Positions 24,483 through 32,812 are shown, numbered from the stretch's first letter. The stretch is 43,161 nt of DNA from Actinomycetota bacterium (GCA_003242605.1 QGUZ01000007.1:1-43161), one strand, 5' to 3'. Notes: a model not told the origin generated them from the sequence alone. Program-made: numbers and translations.

Positions 24483-25273
24483 CAGACGATCCGCCCGTCT
24501 CGCATGGTGACCACGTGGTCGGCGTAGGCCGCCGCGTCCCGGTCGTGGGTGACCATCACCACGGTCTGGCCGAGCTCGTGCGCCGACCGGCGCAGGTGAT
24601 CCAGCACCTCCGTCGACGTGGCGCTGTCCAGGTTCCCGGTGGGCTCGTCGGCGAACAGCAGGTCCGGCCGGGTGATCAGGGCCCGGGCGATCGCGACCCG
24701 CTGCTGCTGGCCGCCGGACAGCTCCGCGGGCCGGTGGCCGAGCCGGTCGGCCACGCCGAGGATCTCCGCGAGCATGCGGGCGCGCTCCCGGGCCGCGTCG
24801 TCGACCCGCTGCCCGCCCAGCTCGAGCGGGAGCAGGATGTTCTCGGCGGCGGTGAGCATCGGCAGCAGGTTGAACGCCTGGAACACGAAGCCGACGTGCT
24901 CCCGGCGGAAGATCGTGAGGGCGTCGTCGTCGAGGGACGTGAGCTCGATGCCCGCCACGGCCACGGTGCCGCCGTCGGGCCGGTCGAGCCCGGCCAGGCA
25001 GTGCATGAGCGTGGACTTGCCCGAGCCGCTCGGCCCCATGATCGCGGTGAACCGCCCGCGCGGCAGGTCGAGATCGACGCCACGCAGGGCGGGCACCCGG
25101 ACGTCGCCCAGGCCGTAGGTCTTGGTCAGTCCGCGCGCGGCCGCCGCCACGGTCCCCTGCTCGGCCCGCCGTACCGCGGTGGCGGTGTCCACTTGGGGAA
25201 CGGGCCGATACGGCCCGCGCTCGTATGGCCGTGCCGTGGCGTCGCCGGGCACGGCCGGTTCCCTGTGATCCAT
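24482..25273 (-). CDS. ABC transporter ATP-binding protein, LolD/MacB type
   Basis: A 263-residue ATPase of the lipoprotein/macrolide exporter class. Walker A is GPSGSGKST, the Q-loop lies in FVFQAFNLLPMLTA, the signature is ELSGGQQQRVAIARALI, Walker B is LLFADEPTGNLD, and the switch His is in MVTHDRDAAAYAD. An N-terminal tail of about 40 residues precedes the domain. It forms an exporter with the overlapping permease. Start ATG 25273 has no clear ribosome site. Repeat element 1 (25318-25337) lies 45 bases upstream, suggesting control by the two-component system on the other side. Confidence 0.93.
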   Translation of the reverse strand: MDHREPAVPGDATARPYERGPYRPVPQVDTATAVRRAEQGTVAAAARGLTKTYGLGDVRVPALRGVDLDLPRGRFTAIMGPSGSGKSTLMHCLAGLDRPDGGTVAVAGIELTSLDDDALTIFRREHVGFVFQAFNLLPMLTAAENILLPLELGGQRVDDAARERARMLAEILGVADRLGHRPAELSGGQQQRVAIARALITRPDLLFADEPTGNLDSATSTEVLDHLRRSAHELGQTVVMVTHDRDAAAYADHVVTMRDGRIV

Positions 25274-25317
25274 GTGGCCGCAGTCAACGCCACGCGACGT
25301 TGCCGGGCCGTATCAGA

Positions 25318-25337
25318 TTTCGGATACGCCGCCGATA
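25318..25337 (+). promoter_or_regulatory. Regulatory repeat 1 (direct repeat of GATA), ABC side
   Basis: TTTCGGATACGCCGCCGATA, 19/20 identical to repeat 3. It contains two GATA words 11 bases apart, one helical turn, as OmpR-family sites usually do. GCCGGGCCGT stands 6 bases before it and TAGCCT 12 bases after it, the same spacings as repeat 3. Confidence 0.7.
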
Positions 25338-25482
25338 CAGCCGCTGTCCTAGCCTCGGTCCTCTGGCCGGCCTGCCGAGTGGCCCTGGCGGCGCCCGGCT
25401 CGTGAGGCCGGTACGGCGGCCGGGCTCATGCGGCCGTGTGGCCTGCGGCTGGGACGACCTCTGCCGCCAAGGCCTGACGACA

Positions 25483-25502
25483 TTTCGGATATGGCGGTGA
25501 TA
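25483..25502 (+). promoter_or_regulatory. Regulatory repeat 2 (diverged copy)
   Basis: TTTCGGATATGGCGGTGATA, 17/20 identical to repeat 3 and in the same orientation, again with GATA words 11 bases apart. The downstream TGGCGT at the -10 position is weak. Confidence 0.6.
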
Positions 25503-25670
25503 TGCCGGACCGTGTGGCGTGGAGGTCTGTGCCTGCCGGCGGCGGCCGCGGACGCCGGTCGGCCCGCCGTACGGCGTGGCGGTGCCCGGTCATGCCGAGC
25601 CGGCAGGCCTGGGCACGCGTGGCCGTACCGTGCCGGGGCCCGCGGGGTGGTGCCGCCGGGCCGTTCGCGG

Positions 25671-25708
25671 TTTCGGATACGCCGGCGATATGCCCGGGCT
25701 CGTAGGCT
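25671..25708 (+). promoter_or_regulatory. Regulatory repeat 3 with the response-regulator promoter
   Basis: The repeat spans 25671-25690. TAGGCT at 25703-25708 is the likely -10, and 7 bases later comes the ATG of the response regulator, so the transcript is probably leaderless. The usual -35 position falls inside the repeat, the arrangement of an activator-dependent promoter (inference). Confidence 0.65.
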
Positions 25709-25715
25709 CGTTGAC

Positions 25716-26417
25716 ATGCGTGTGCTCATCGTCGAAGACGAGCCGTACCTGGCGCAGGCGATCCGGGACGGGCTGCGCCTGGAGGCGATCGCCGCCGACA
25801 TCGCCGGTGACGGTGACACCGCTCTGCAGATGCTGGGCGTGAACGCCTACGACATAGCAGTCCTCGACCGGGACATCCCCGGTCCGTCCGGCGACGAGGT
25901 CGCCGAGCACATCGTCGCCTCGGGGAGCGGCATGCCGATCCTCATGCTCACCGCGGCCGACCGGCTCGACGACAAGGCCACCGGGTTCGGGCTCGGGGCC
26001 GACGACTACCTCACCAAGCCGTTCGAGATGCGCGAGCTCGTGCTCCGGCTGCGGGCGCTCGACCGCAGGCGCGCCCACTACCGGCCGCCGGTGCGGGAGA
26101 TCGCGGGCCTGCGGCTGGATCCGTTCCGCCGCGAGGTCTACCGGGACGGCCGTTACGTCCCGCTGACCAGGAAGCAGTTCGCGGTGCTGGAGGTCCTCGT
26201 CGCCGCCGAGGGCGGGGTCGTCAGCGCCGAAGAGCTCCTGGAACGGGCGTGGGACGAGAACGCCGATCCGTTCACCAACGCCGTGCGGATCACGGTCTCG
26301 GCGCTGCGCCGGCGGCTCGGCGAGCCGTGGATCATCGCCACCGTGCCCGGCGTGGGGTACCGCATCGACACCTCGGCGGGCGGCCGGGACGGGGGAGGGG
26401 AGCGGAGGCGTGACTAG
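25716..26417 (+). CDS. OmpR-family response regulator
   Basis: A 233-residue two-domain regulator. The receiver has the acidic pocket VEDEP (Glu7, Asp8), the phospho-acceptor Asp51 (VLDRDIPG), LTAAD with Thr, and YLTKPFEM with the invariant Lys. The C-terminal winged helix (LTRKQFAVLEVLVAAEG, WDENADPFTNAVRITVSALRRRLG) is of the OmpR/PhoB type. ATG 25716 has no ribosome site but is 7 bases from a TAGGCT, so I take it as leaderless. The kinase follows 9 bases later. The three GATA repeats upstream point to control of itself and of the divergent ABC exporter. Confidence 0.95.
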   Translation: MRVLIVEDEPYLAQAIRDGLRLEAIAADIAGDGDTALQMLGVNAYDIAVLDRDIPGPSGDEVAEHIVASGSGMPILMLTAADRLDDKATGFGLGADDYLTKPFEMRELVLRLRALDRRRAHYRPPVREIAGLRLDPFRREVYRDGRYVPLTRKQFAVLEVLVAAEGGVVSAEELLERAWDENADPFTNAVRITVSALRRRLGEPWIIATVPGVGYRIDTSAGGRDGGGERRRD

Positions 26418-26426
26418 GGGGCACGG

Positions 26427-27488
26427 TTGAGCGCCCGCCTCAAACTCACGCTCAGCTACGCCGGGTTCCTGGTGCTCGCCGGCGTGCTGCTGCTCGCGCT
26501 GGTGTGGCTGCTGGTGCGGGTCGACGGCGGGGTCAGGAGCACGCTGATCCCCGACCGGTTCATGCTGGTGCGGGACTTCCTGCCGGTCGCGGGCCTGGTG
26601 CTGATCTTCTTCATCGTGTTCGGCCTGCTGGGCGGGTGGATCCTCGCCGGGCGCATGCTCGCCCCGCTCACCCGCATCACCGAGGCGACCCGGCTGGCCG
26701 CGAACGGGTCGTTGTCCCACCGGGTCCGGCTGACGGGGCGCAACGACGAGTTCCGCGAGCTCGCCGACGCCTTCGACACGATGCTCGACCGCCTCGAGGC
26801 GCACCTGGCCGAGCAGCGCAGATTCGCCGCCAACGCCTCGCACGAGCTGCGCACCCCGCTGGCGATCTCGCAGTCGCTGCTCGAGGTGGCCCGCAACGAT
26901 CCGTCGCACGACCACCGCGAGCTGCTCGACCGCCTGCACGCCGTGAACGCCCGGGCGATCGACCTCACCGAGGCGCTGCTCGTGCTCGGCCGCGTCGGCC
27001 AGAAATCCTTCACCCGGGAGCCGGTCGATGTGTCGCTGCTCGTGGAGGAGGCGACCGAGACCCTGCTCCCGCTCGCCGGGAAACGCGGCGTCGACGTGCA
27101 CGTCTCCGGCGACATCGCGATGGCCGCCGGGTCACCCGCGTTGCTGCTGCAGATGGTGACGAACCTCGTGCACAACGCCATCGTGCACAACCTGCCCGAG
27201 CAGGGCGCCGTGTGGGTCGCCACCGGGGTCCGCGCCGGGGCCGCGGTGCTCACCGTGGAGAACACCGGCGAGGAACTGCCCCCGCAGGTGGTGGCCACGC
27301 TCACCGAGCCGTTCCAGCGCGGCACCGGCAGGACCGGCGGCGACCAGGCGGGCGTCGGCCTCGGGTTGGCGATCGTCAAGAGCATCATCCACGCGCACGA
27401 CGGATCCCTCGCCATCGCCCCGCGCCCCGGCGGCGGGCTCCGGGTCACCGTCCAGCTGCCCGCCCCGGCACCGCGGGCGGCCGGCTGA
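26427..27488 (+). CDS. Two-component sensor histidine kinase
   Basis: A 353-residue membrane kinase. Helices at about residues 9-30 and 53-73 leave only some 20 residues outside, so it likely senses within or at the membrane rather than a soluble ligand. A HAMP-like region follows (RMLAPLTRITEATRLAANG). The H box is ASHELRTPLA with His139, the N box NLVHNAIVHN (246-255), and GVGLGLAIVKSI is the G box. Start is TTG at 26427, after AGGGGG; it is 9 bases downstream of the response regulator stop. Short-loop kinases next to FtsX-type ABC genes recall Bce-type detoxification modules, though those kinases usually lack HAMP. Confidence 0.9.
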   Translation: MSARLKLTLSYAGFLVLAGVLLLALVWLLVRVDGGVRSTLIPDRFMLVRDFLPVAGLVLIFFIVFGLLGGWILAGRMLAPLTRITEATRLAANGSLSHRVRLTGRNDEFRELADAFDTMLDRLEAHLAEQRRFAANASHELRTPLAISQSLLEVARNDPSHDHRELLDRLHAVNARAIDLTEALLVLGRVGQKSFTREPVDVSLLVEEATETLLPLAGKRGVDVHVSGDIAMAAGSPALLLQMVTNLVHNAIVHNLPEQGAVWVATGVRAGAAVLTVENTGEELPPQVVATLTEPFQRGTGRTGGDQAGVGLGLAIVKSIIHAHDGSLAIAPRPGGGLRVTVQLPAPAPRAAG

Positions 27489-27584
27489 TCGGCCGCCGCT
27501 CCTCGCCTCCGCCGCCTTCGTCGCGGCGGCCGTCTCGGTCGTGCCCGCACCGGACGCCGCCGGCCGGCGCCGGGCCGATCGATC

Positions 27585-28494
27585 GTGCCTCAAGGGCTCG
27601 CGCAGGCGGCGATCAGGCCCACGCGAGCCGCTGCGCTTCCTCGCGGTGCCGCCCAGCCGGCGCTCAGGCGGCTCGGCGTCGCGGGCGTCCCGGGCGACAC
27701 GCTGAGCAGGACGCGCACGAACGCCGTCCAGGACGCCGAACCGGCCGGGCGGAGGCTTCCGCTGGTGGTGCTCTCGCCCGGCTTCACCCAGCCGGTGAGC
27801 ACGCTCACGTCGCTCGCCGAGGACCTGGCGAGCCGGGGATACGTCGTGGCCGGGATCGACCACCCCTACGAGAGCCACGCCACGCCCCTCGCCGACGGGC
27901 GGATCGCCGAATGCCTCGCCTGCGACAGCGAATCCGACCCGGGCTTCGGCGCGGTGGTGGCCGAGGGGCGGGCGGCCGACGTCTCCTTCGTGCTCGACCG
28001 GCTGCCCTCGGCGTGGGACGGCGGCGGCCGGATCGACCGGTCGCGCGTCGCGATGGCCGGCCACTCGATCGGCGGGGCCTCCGCGATCGCGGCGATGCTG
28101 AACGACTCCCGCGTCCGCGCGGGGGGTGAACATGGGCGGCACCACCTACGCCCGCATCCCCAAGGGCGGGTTCTCCCGGCCGTTCCTGTTCCTCGGGTCG
28201 GCGCAACGGGTCCCCGGGGAGCGCGACAACTCCTGGAGCCGCGGCTGGCGGCTGCCGGCCGGGTGGAAGCGCTGGCTCGTGCTGTCGGGCGCGGAGCCGC
28301 AGTCGTTCACCGACCACCCGCACACGGCCGAGGCCCTCGGCGTCGCGCCGTCCCCCGGCACCCTGCCCGCGGCGCGCGCCGCCGAGCTCACCCGCACGTA
28401 CGTGGCCGCCTTCCTCGACCGGCACCTGAAGTGCCGGCGGCAGCCCTTGCTGGACAAGCCCTCATCGCGCTACCCCGAGGTGAGGTTCTGCCCC
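27585..28494 (+). pseudogene. Alpha/beta hydrolase (PAF-acetylhydrolase/dienelactone hydrolase-like), frameshifted
   Basis: The N-terminal half reads in one frame: LPLVVLSPGFTQPVSTLTSLAEDLA, GYVVAGIDHPYES and the nucleophile elbow AMAGHSIGGASAIAAML. It breaks at a run of six G near 28115-28121. The rest lies one frame over: GGTTYARIPKGGFSRPFLFLG, then LVLSGAEPQSFTDHP with the catalytic His, ending at RYPEVRFC near 28494. Removing one G would join the halves. The usual 60-80 residues before the first strand cannot be found between the kinase stop and 27585, and no stop follows the last conserved residues in frame. So at least two lesions are present, and I call it a pseudogene; the G-run alone could be a sequencing error. 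Confidence 0.72.
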
Positions 28495-28666
28495 GCGGCG
28501 TGCGGGCCCTCCTGGGGCCCGGCGACATCGCCGCGGACATCGCCGGGAATCGACGAGGCCGGCCCGGTCCGGCGCTGCCGGGCGGGCCGGGAGAGGCCCG
28601 GCGGGGCGGCGGATGATGCGGATTATTCGGTTGCCTCGGCGGGTGGGCGGCGGCGACGATGCCCGG

Positions 28667-29293
28667 ATGCAACTGCTCTTCTTCATCGGATCGTGCCTGC
28701 TGCTGGCGATGATCCCCGGGGTGAGCTCCGCGGTCATCCTCCGGCAGACGCTGCGCGGCGGCCGGGCGCACGGTGTGGCGGCGACGCTCGGCAACGAGAC
28801 CGGGGTGCTGCTGTGGGCGGTGGCCGCGGTCTTCGGCCTGTCCGCGCTGGTCCTCGCCTCGCAGGTGGCCTACGACGTGATGCGGGTCTGCGGCGCGGTG
28901 ACGCTCGTGGTGATCGGGGTGCAGTCGCTGCGGCAGGCCCGGCGGGCCGGCGACGCGGCCGGCGCCGCGGAGCCGGTCGAGGACCGGGCGGCGACCGGGT
29001 GGCGGCGCTCGTACCTGCTGGGGTTGGGCACCATCCTGGCCAACCCCAAGGCGGCCGTGTTCGCGGTCTCGTTCCTGCCGCAGTTCGTCCCCGCCGGGGC
29101 CGACGCGCCGGCCACGCTGACGCTGCTCGCGCTGATCTGGGTCACGGTGGACACCCTGTGGTACCTGGCGTTGGTCTGGCTGATCGGCCTGGTGCGGGCG
29201 GTCTTCGACCGCCCCGCCGTACGGCGCCGCATGGAGCAGATCTCCGGCGGGGTGCTGATCGGGCTGGGCGTCCGGCTGGCGACGGAGGCGCGA
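28667..29293 (+). CDS. LysE/RhtB-family exporter, stop codon missing
   Basis: About 209 residues fit a LysE/RhtB amino-acid or metabolite exporter with six helices: FIGSCLLLAMIPGVSSAVIL, LRGGRAHGVAATLGNETGVLLW, and LGTILANPKAAVFAVSFLPQF are family landmarks. The conserved part ends at GVLIGLGVRLATEAR, where relatives stop. Here no stop occurs; the frame stays open to 30019 through the wrong frame of the next gene, adding about 240 residues rich in Arg, Pro, Trp and Cys that look like noise. I start at ATG 28667 (MQLLFFIGS); an upstream in-frame ATG at 28613 is possible. It is either broken or a substrate-losing readthrough product. Confidence 0.7.
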
Positions 29294-30042
29294 GGACGGT
29301 CCTGCGCTACGACGACGCCGGCTCCGGCGAGGCGGTGCTGCTGCTCCACTCCAGCGCGGCCGACTCGCGGATGTGGGATCCGCAGTGGCCCGCGCTCACC
29401 GCCCGCTTCCGGGCCATCCGCCCGGACCTGCGGGGGTACGGCGGCACGCCGTGGGCGGCCGACCGGCCCTACTCGGACGCCGGGGACGTGCTGGCGCTGC
29501 TGGACGGGCTGGGCGTGCGGCGGGTCGCGGTGGTGGGGGCCTCGCACGGGGGACGGGTGGCGCTGGAGGTGGCGAGCGCCCGTCCCGGGCTGGTGTCGCG
29601 GCTGGTGCTGCTCGCCGCGCCGTGCGGGCTGCCCGCCACGCCCGAGCTCGAGGCGTTCGCCGCCGAGGAGATGCGGCTGGTCGAGGCGGGGGATCTGGCC
29701 GGCGCGGCCGAGCTCAACGCCCGCACCTGGCTCGGCCCGGACGCGACCGCCCGGACGCGGGCGTTCCTCGCCGAGATGCAGCACCGGGCCTACACCCTGC
29801 AGCTCGCCGCCGACCCTGAACCCGAACAGCTGGAGGGGGAGATCGACCTGGACCGGATCACCGTGCCGGCCCTGGTCGTCTGCGGCGCCCACGATCTGGG
29901 CTACTTCCGCGACAGCGCCCGCCACCTCGCCGCGCGGCTACCGCGGGCCACGCTGGTGGAGCTGGACTGGGCCGGTCACCTGCCGAGCCTGGAGCGGCCG
30001 GAGGAGACCACGAAGCTGATCACAGGCTTCCTGTCGGACTGA
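29290..30042 (+). CDS. Alpha/beta hydrolase without a visible start codon
   Basis: From ARTVLRYDDAGSGEAVLLLHS a complete alpha/beta hydrolase of about 250 residues follows. It has the oxyanion region LLLHSSAADSRMW, the nucleophile elbow VVGASHGGRVAL (Ser), a VVCGAHDLG acid and DWAGHLPSLERP His. Substrate unknown. The frame has no stop back to 28126 but no ATG, GTG or TTG near 29290; the first in-frame GTG is 29335, which would cut off the first strand. ATG inserted between GCG and AGG at 29292/29293 would restore a start here and, in the other frame, the LysE stop (TGA). A three-base deletion is the simplest explanation. Confidence 0.7.
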   Translation, partial: ARTVLRYDDAGSGEAVLLLHSSAADSRMWDPQWPALTARFRAIRPDLRGYGGTPWAADRPYSDAGDVLALLDGLGVRRVAVVGASHGGRVALEVASARPGLVSRLVLLAAPCGLPATPELEAFAAEEMRLVEAGDLAGAAELNARTWLGPDATARTRAFLAEMQHRAYTLQLAADPEPEQLEGEIDLDRITVPALVVCGAHDLGYFRDSARHLAARLPRATLVELDWAGHLPSLERPEETTKLITGFLSD

Positions 30043-30065
30043 CGGCCCGCTCGGTCAGCGGGCCG
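30043..30065 (+). terminator. Hairpin directly after the hydrolase stop
   Basis: CGGCCCGCT and AGCGGGCCG form a perfect 9-bp stem with the 5-base loop CGGTC, immediately after the TGA at 30040-30042. No T-tract follows, which is common for actinobacterial terminators. Confidence 0.6.
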
Positions 30066-30340
30066 GGCGCGGCCGCCGTGGCGGCGCCCGGCCTCCCGGC
30101 AGCGCGGCCCGCCACGGCGTCGCCTCCCACCCGCCGTTCCACCTGGGCGCTGAAAACCCGCAAACACCCCCACATCCACCCGGCGGCGGACCACACCGGC
30201 CACCCCGCCGGCCGTGGCGGCCTCGACGGCGGCCGTGGGTGCGGACACGGCCGCGGTCCGCGGCCGACCGGGGCACGGGAGCGTATCAGAGCCGGTGCCG
30301 CGCGGTACCGGCCGCAACCGCGCGCCCGGCGGCCCGCGCC
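30066..30340. other. Gene-less convergent region
   Basis: About 275 bases between the hydrolase and the convergent PucR/CdaR-type gene. Open frames here lack any family signal; a short A/C-rich patch around 30155-30180 is the only unusual composition. Nothing else seen. Confidence 0.4.
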
Positions 30341-31378
30341 TCAGCCGTCCTCGAGCAGCCGCCACGCGGTGAGGGCGAGCCTGGCCCGCACCAGCCCGGC
30401 GGGCTCGGACAGCTCGAAGCCGAGCCGCCCGCCGATCTGCCCGAGCCGGCGGGCCACGCTGCTGTGGTGCAGGTGCAGCAGGTCGGCGGCCCGGCGCAGC
30501 GACCCGGCATCGCAGTACGCCTCCAGCGTCCGCAGGTCGTCCGGGTCGCCGGCGAGGCACGCGACCGCGGCCACGTCCGCGTTGCCCCGGGCCGCGTCCG
30601 GCGGCACCTCGGCGAGCAGCGCCAGCGCGCCCAGCTCGTCGTAGTGGACGACCGGCCGGTCGGCGGTGGTGAAGCGCAGCGCGGTGCGGGCCTGCCGCCA
30701 GGACACCTCGGGGCCGCCGGCGGCGGCCACTCCCGCCTGTACACCCGCCGGGAACCGCGCCGGGTCGACCGTGGTGGCGAGCAGGACGCCGACGCCGCCG
30801 AGCGGCGCCGCCTTCACCGGCCGGGACGGGCAGATCAGGCCGCCGACCCGGTCGAGCGGCAGCGGCGACCGAACGGCCACGACGTGCAGCGGCGAATTCG
30901 CGGGGAAGCCCAGCAGGCGCAGCGCCCGGGCCCTGGCCGCCTCGTCGCTGCCGGAGCTGATCACCAGCTCGATCAGCGCGGGGTCGGCCATCGTGGTGCG
31001 GGCCGGGCCGTACCGTTCGACGACGGCCGCGGCGGCGATGGCGAACCGGTCGAGCAGCAGCTCGTCGAGCCGGCCCGGCGGCCCGGGCCGCTCCAGCCAC
31101 ACCGCGCCGATCTCCTCCTCGTCGAGGACGATCGGGGCCGTGCTGGACGCGGGCGACGGCGGGGCCGCGGCCTGCCGCCCGTCGGGCGCGGCGCGGATCT
31201 CCTCACCGGTGCCGTGCAGCCGGATCCCGGCCACGCACTCGGCGAGCGCGGCCGAGGACCGCGCGAGCGCCGGAAGGTCCGCGCGGCGGCGCATCAGCGT
31301 GTCGTAGAACATCACCACGCGGATCGCGCCCTCGGCTTCGGTATCCAGGTGTGACAGCCGCGCGGCCAGTGCCTCCAT
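30341..31378 (-). CDS. PucR/CdaR-type transcriptional regulator
   Basis: A 345-residue regulator with the PucR C-terminal helix-turn-helix: LRTLEAYCDAGSLRRAADLLHLHHSSVARRLGQIGGRLGFEL at about residues 283-324. Before it lies a variable region that includes a GGDEF-like stretch (VVAVRSPLPLDRVGGLICPSR, ALLAEVPPDA). The first 90 residues are poorly characterised. Regulators of this class control local metabolic genes. ATG at 31378 begins a hydrophobic-poor, helical MEALAARLSHLDTEAEG; a longer frame upstream runs antisense to the next gene and was ignored. The esterase is divergent, 118 bases away, so it is the probable target. Confidence 0.85.
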   Translation of the reverse strand: MEALAARLSHLDTEAEGAIRVVMFYDTLMRRRADLPALARSSAALAECVAGIRLHGTGEEIRAAPDGRQAAAPPSPASSTAPIVLDEEEIGAVWLERPGPPGRLDELLLDRFAIAAAAVVERYGPARTTMADPALIELVISSGSDEAARARALRLLGFPANSPLHVVAVRSPLPLDRVGGLICPSRPVKAAPLGGVGVLLATTVDPARFPAGVQAGVAAAGGPEVSWRQARTALRFTTADRPVVHYDELGALALLAEVPPDAARGNADVAAVACLAGDPDDLRTLEAYCDAGSLRRAADLLHLHHSSVARRLGQIGGRLGFELSEPAGLVRARLALTAWRLLEDG

Positions 31379-31496
31379 GCCGTGGAGGATACGGCCTGCC
31401 CGGCGGTGCCGAGCGCGCCGAACGGCGGGAAAACCCTGGTGAACGCCCGACGCTTGGCGGTCGATCCGGCCGGGGCGCGGCCGACAGGATGGCGGC

Positions 31497-32393
31497 ATGG
31501 ATCCTGAACTCGAAGCATTCATCCCCCTGTTCCCGAAGGCGGACCTCAGCGACCCGGCCAAGGAGCGCAAGGCGCTCGCCGAGCTGGCGGCCGCCGTACC
31601 CGCGCCGGACACCTCGAACCTGGAGATCGAGGACCGCCTCGTGCCCGCCGACCCGGACGTGCCGGTGCGGATCTACCGCCCCCGCCAGGCGCAGGGCGCG
31701 ATCGTGTGGCTGCACGGCGGCGGATTCGTCATGGGCGACCTGGACACCGAGCACCCGTGGGCCGCCCGGCTCGCCGACGGCGCCGCCGCGGTGGTGATCT
31801 CGGTGGGGTACCGGCTCGCCCCCGAGCACCGGTTCCCGGCGGCGCTCGACGACGCGTACGCGGTACTGCGCTGGGCGGCCGACAACGCGGCCGAGCTCGG
31901 CCTGGATCCGGAGCGCATCGCGGTCGGCGGCCACAGCGCGGGGGCGGGGCTGGCGGCCGCGGTGGCGCTGCGGGCCCGGGACGAGCAGGGGCCGCGCATC
32001 TGCTTCCAGCTGCTCAACCAGCCCGGCCTCGACGACCGGCAGCAGACCTGGTCGGCGCGGAACTTCACCGACACACCGTGGATGAACCACGACAAGGTCG
32101 CCCAGTCCTGGCGGCACTACCTCGGCGACAAGCCGGCCACGCCGTACGCGGCCCCGGCCCGCGCCACCGACCTGTCCGGCCTGCCGCCCGCCTACATCGC
32201 CACCGCCGAGCTGTGCCCGAGCCGCGACGAGGGCATCGAGTACGGGCTGCGCCTGCTGCGGGCCGGGGTGCCGGTCGAGCTGCACCAGTGGGCGGGCACC
32301 TTCCACGGCTCGCAGGCGATCCTGCACGCGGAGGTGTCCCGGCGGCAGATCACCGAGCTGTGCGAGGTGCTGCGCCGCGCCCTGGCCGGGTGA
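31497..32393 (+). CDS. Alpha/beta hydrolase, HSL (hormone-sensitive lipase) family
   Basis: A 298-residue esterase/lipase of family IV. HGGGF (residues 73-77) forms the oxyanion hole, GGHSAGAG gives nucleophile Ser147, and TFHG the His270. The catalytic-acid motif is normally DPLRDEG; here it reads LCPSRDEG, with Cys240 where Asp is expected, so the acid may be Asp244 or the enzyme may be impaired. Start ATG 31497 fits the length. It has a 4-base GTGA overlap with the cupin gene, and the PucR/CdaR-type regulator is divergent. Substrate unknown. Confidence 0.9.
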   Translation: MDPELEAFIPLFPKADLSDPAKERKALAELAAAVPAPDTSNLEIEDRLVPADPDVPVRIYRPRQAQGAIVWLHGGGFVMGDLDTEHPWAARLADGAAAVVISVGYRLAPEHRFPAALDDAYAVLRWAADNAAELGLDPERIAVGGHSAGAGLAAAVALRARDEQGPRICFQLLNQPGLDDRQQTWSARNFTDTPWMNHDKVAQSWRHYLGDKPATPYAAPARATDLSGLPPAYIATAELCPSRDEGIEYGLRLLRAGVPVELHQWAGTFHGSQAILHAEVSRRQITELCEVLRRALAG

Positions 32394-32812
32394 CCGCCGT
32401 GCCGGTCACCCCGATCGACCTGCTCGGGTCCTGCCTGCACCTGCGGCCCGGCGGCGGGATCCGCACCCGCGCGGACGCGGGCCCCGGCGACGGCTGGCGG
32501 CTCACCGTCGTGTACGCCCGGACCGGGGCCGACGTCCACGCCGGCGACTGGCAGGCCCATCCCGAGGCGGAGACGCTCGTGTCCTGCCTGGTGGGGATGG
32601 TCCGCCTCCACCTGCGCCCGGAGCGGGCGGGCGGGCCGGTCGAGGAGGTCCGGCTCACCGCGGGCACCGCGGCGGTCATCCCACGGGGGCGATGGCACCG
32701 CATCGAGCCGGACATCCCCAGCACCCTTTTGATCGCCGCCCGGGCGGTGGGCACGCCGCCGGCGTCCCCCGCCCAGGCCGGCCTCGCGGCCCGCCCTCCG
32801 GGCCGGGAGTGA
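32390..32812 (+). CDS. Cupin-domain protein
   Basis: A 140-residue small protein. The second half has the cupin pattern: HPEAETLVSCLVGMVRLHL, then VRLTAGTAAVIPRGRWHRIEPDIPSTLLI, with a proline/glycine turn and WHR, the usual metal or ligand site. Function is unknown. The GTG start overlaps the esterase stop, and the two are likely made together. The last 25 residues are Pro/Ala-rich and disordered. Confidence 0.75.
   Translation: MTAVPVTPIDLLGSCLHLRPGGGIRTRADAGPGDGWRLTVVYARTGADVHAGDWQAHPEAETLVSCLVGMVRLHLRPERAGGPVEEVRLTAGTAAVIPRGRWHRIEPDIPSTLLIAARAVGTPPASPAQAGLAARPPGRE

Noticed and set aside
20905..24527. Very long open frames on both strands across the nitroreductase and ABC permease
   Set aside because: They cross gene boundaries and lack any recognisable domain, while the FtsX and nitroreductase frames are convincing.
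29294..30019. 240-residue extension of LysE as a real fused domain
   Set aside because: It is the off-frame reading of a clear alpha/beta hydrolase and is rich in Trp, Cys, Arg and Pro.
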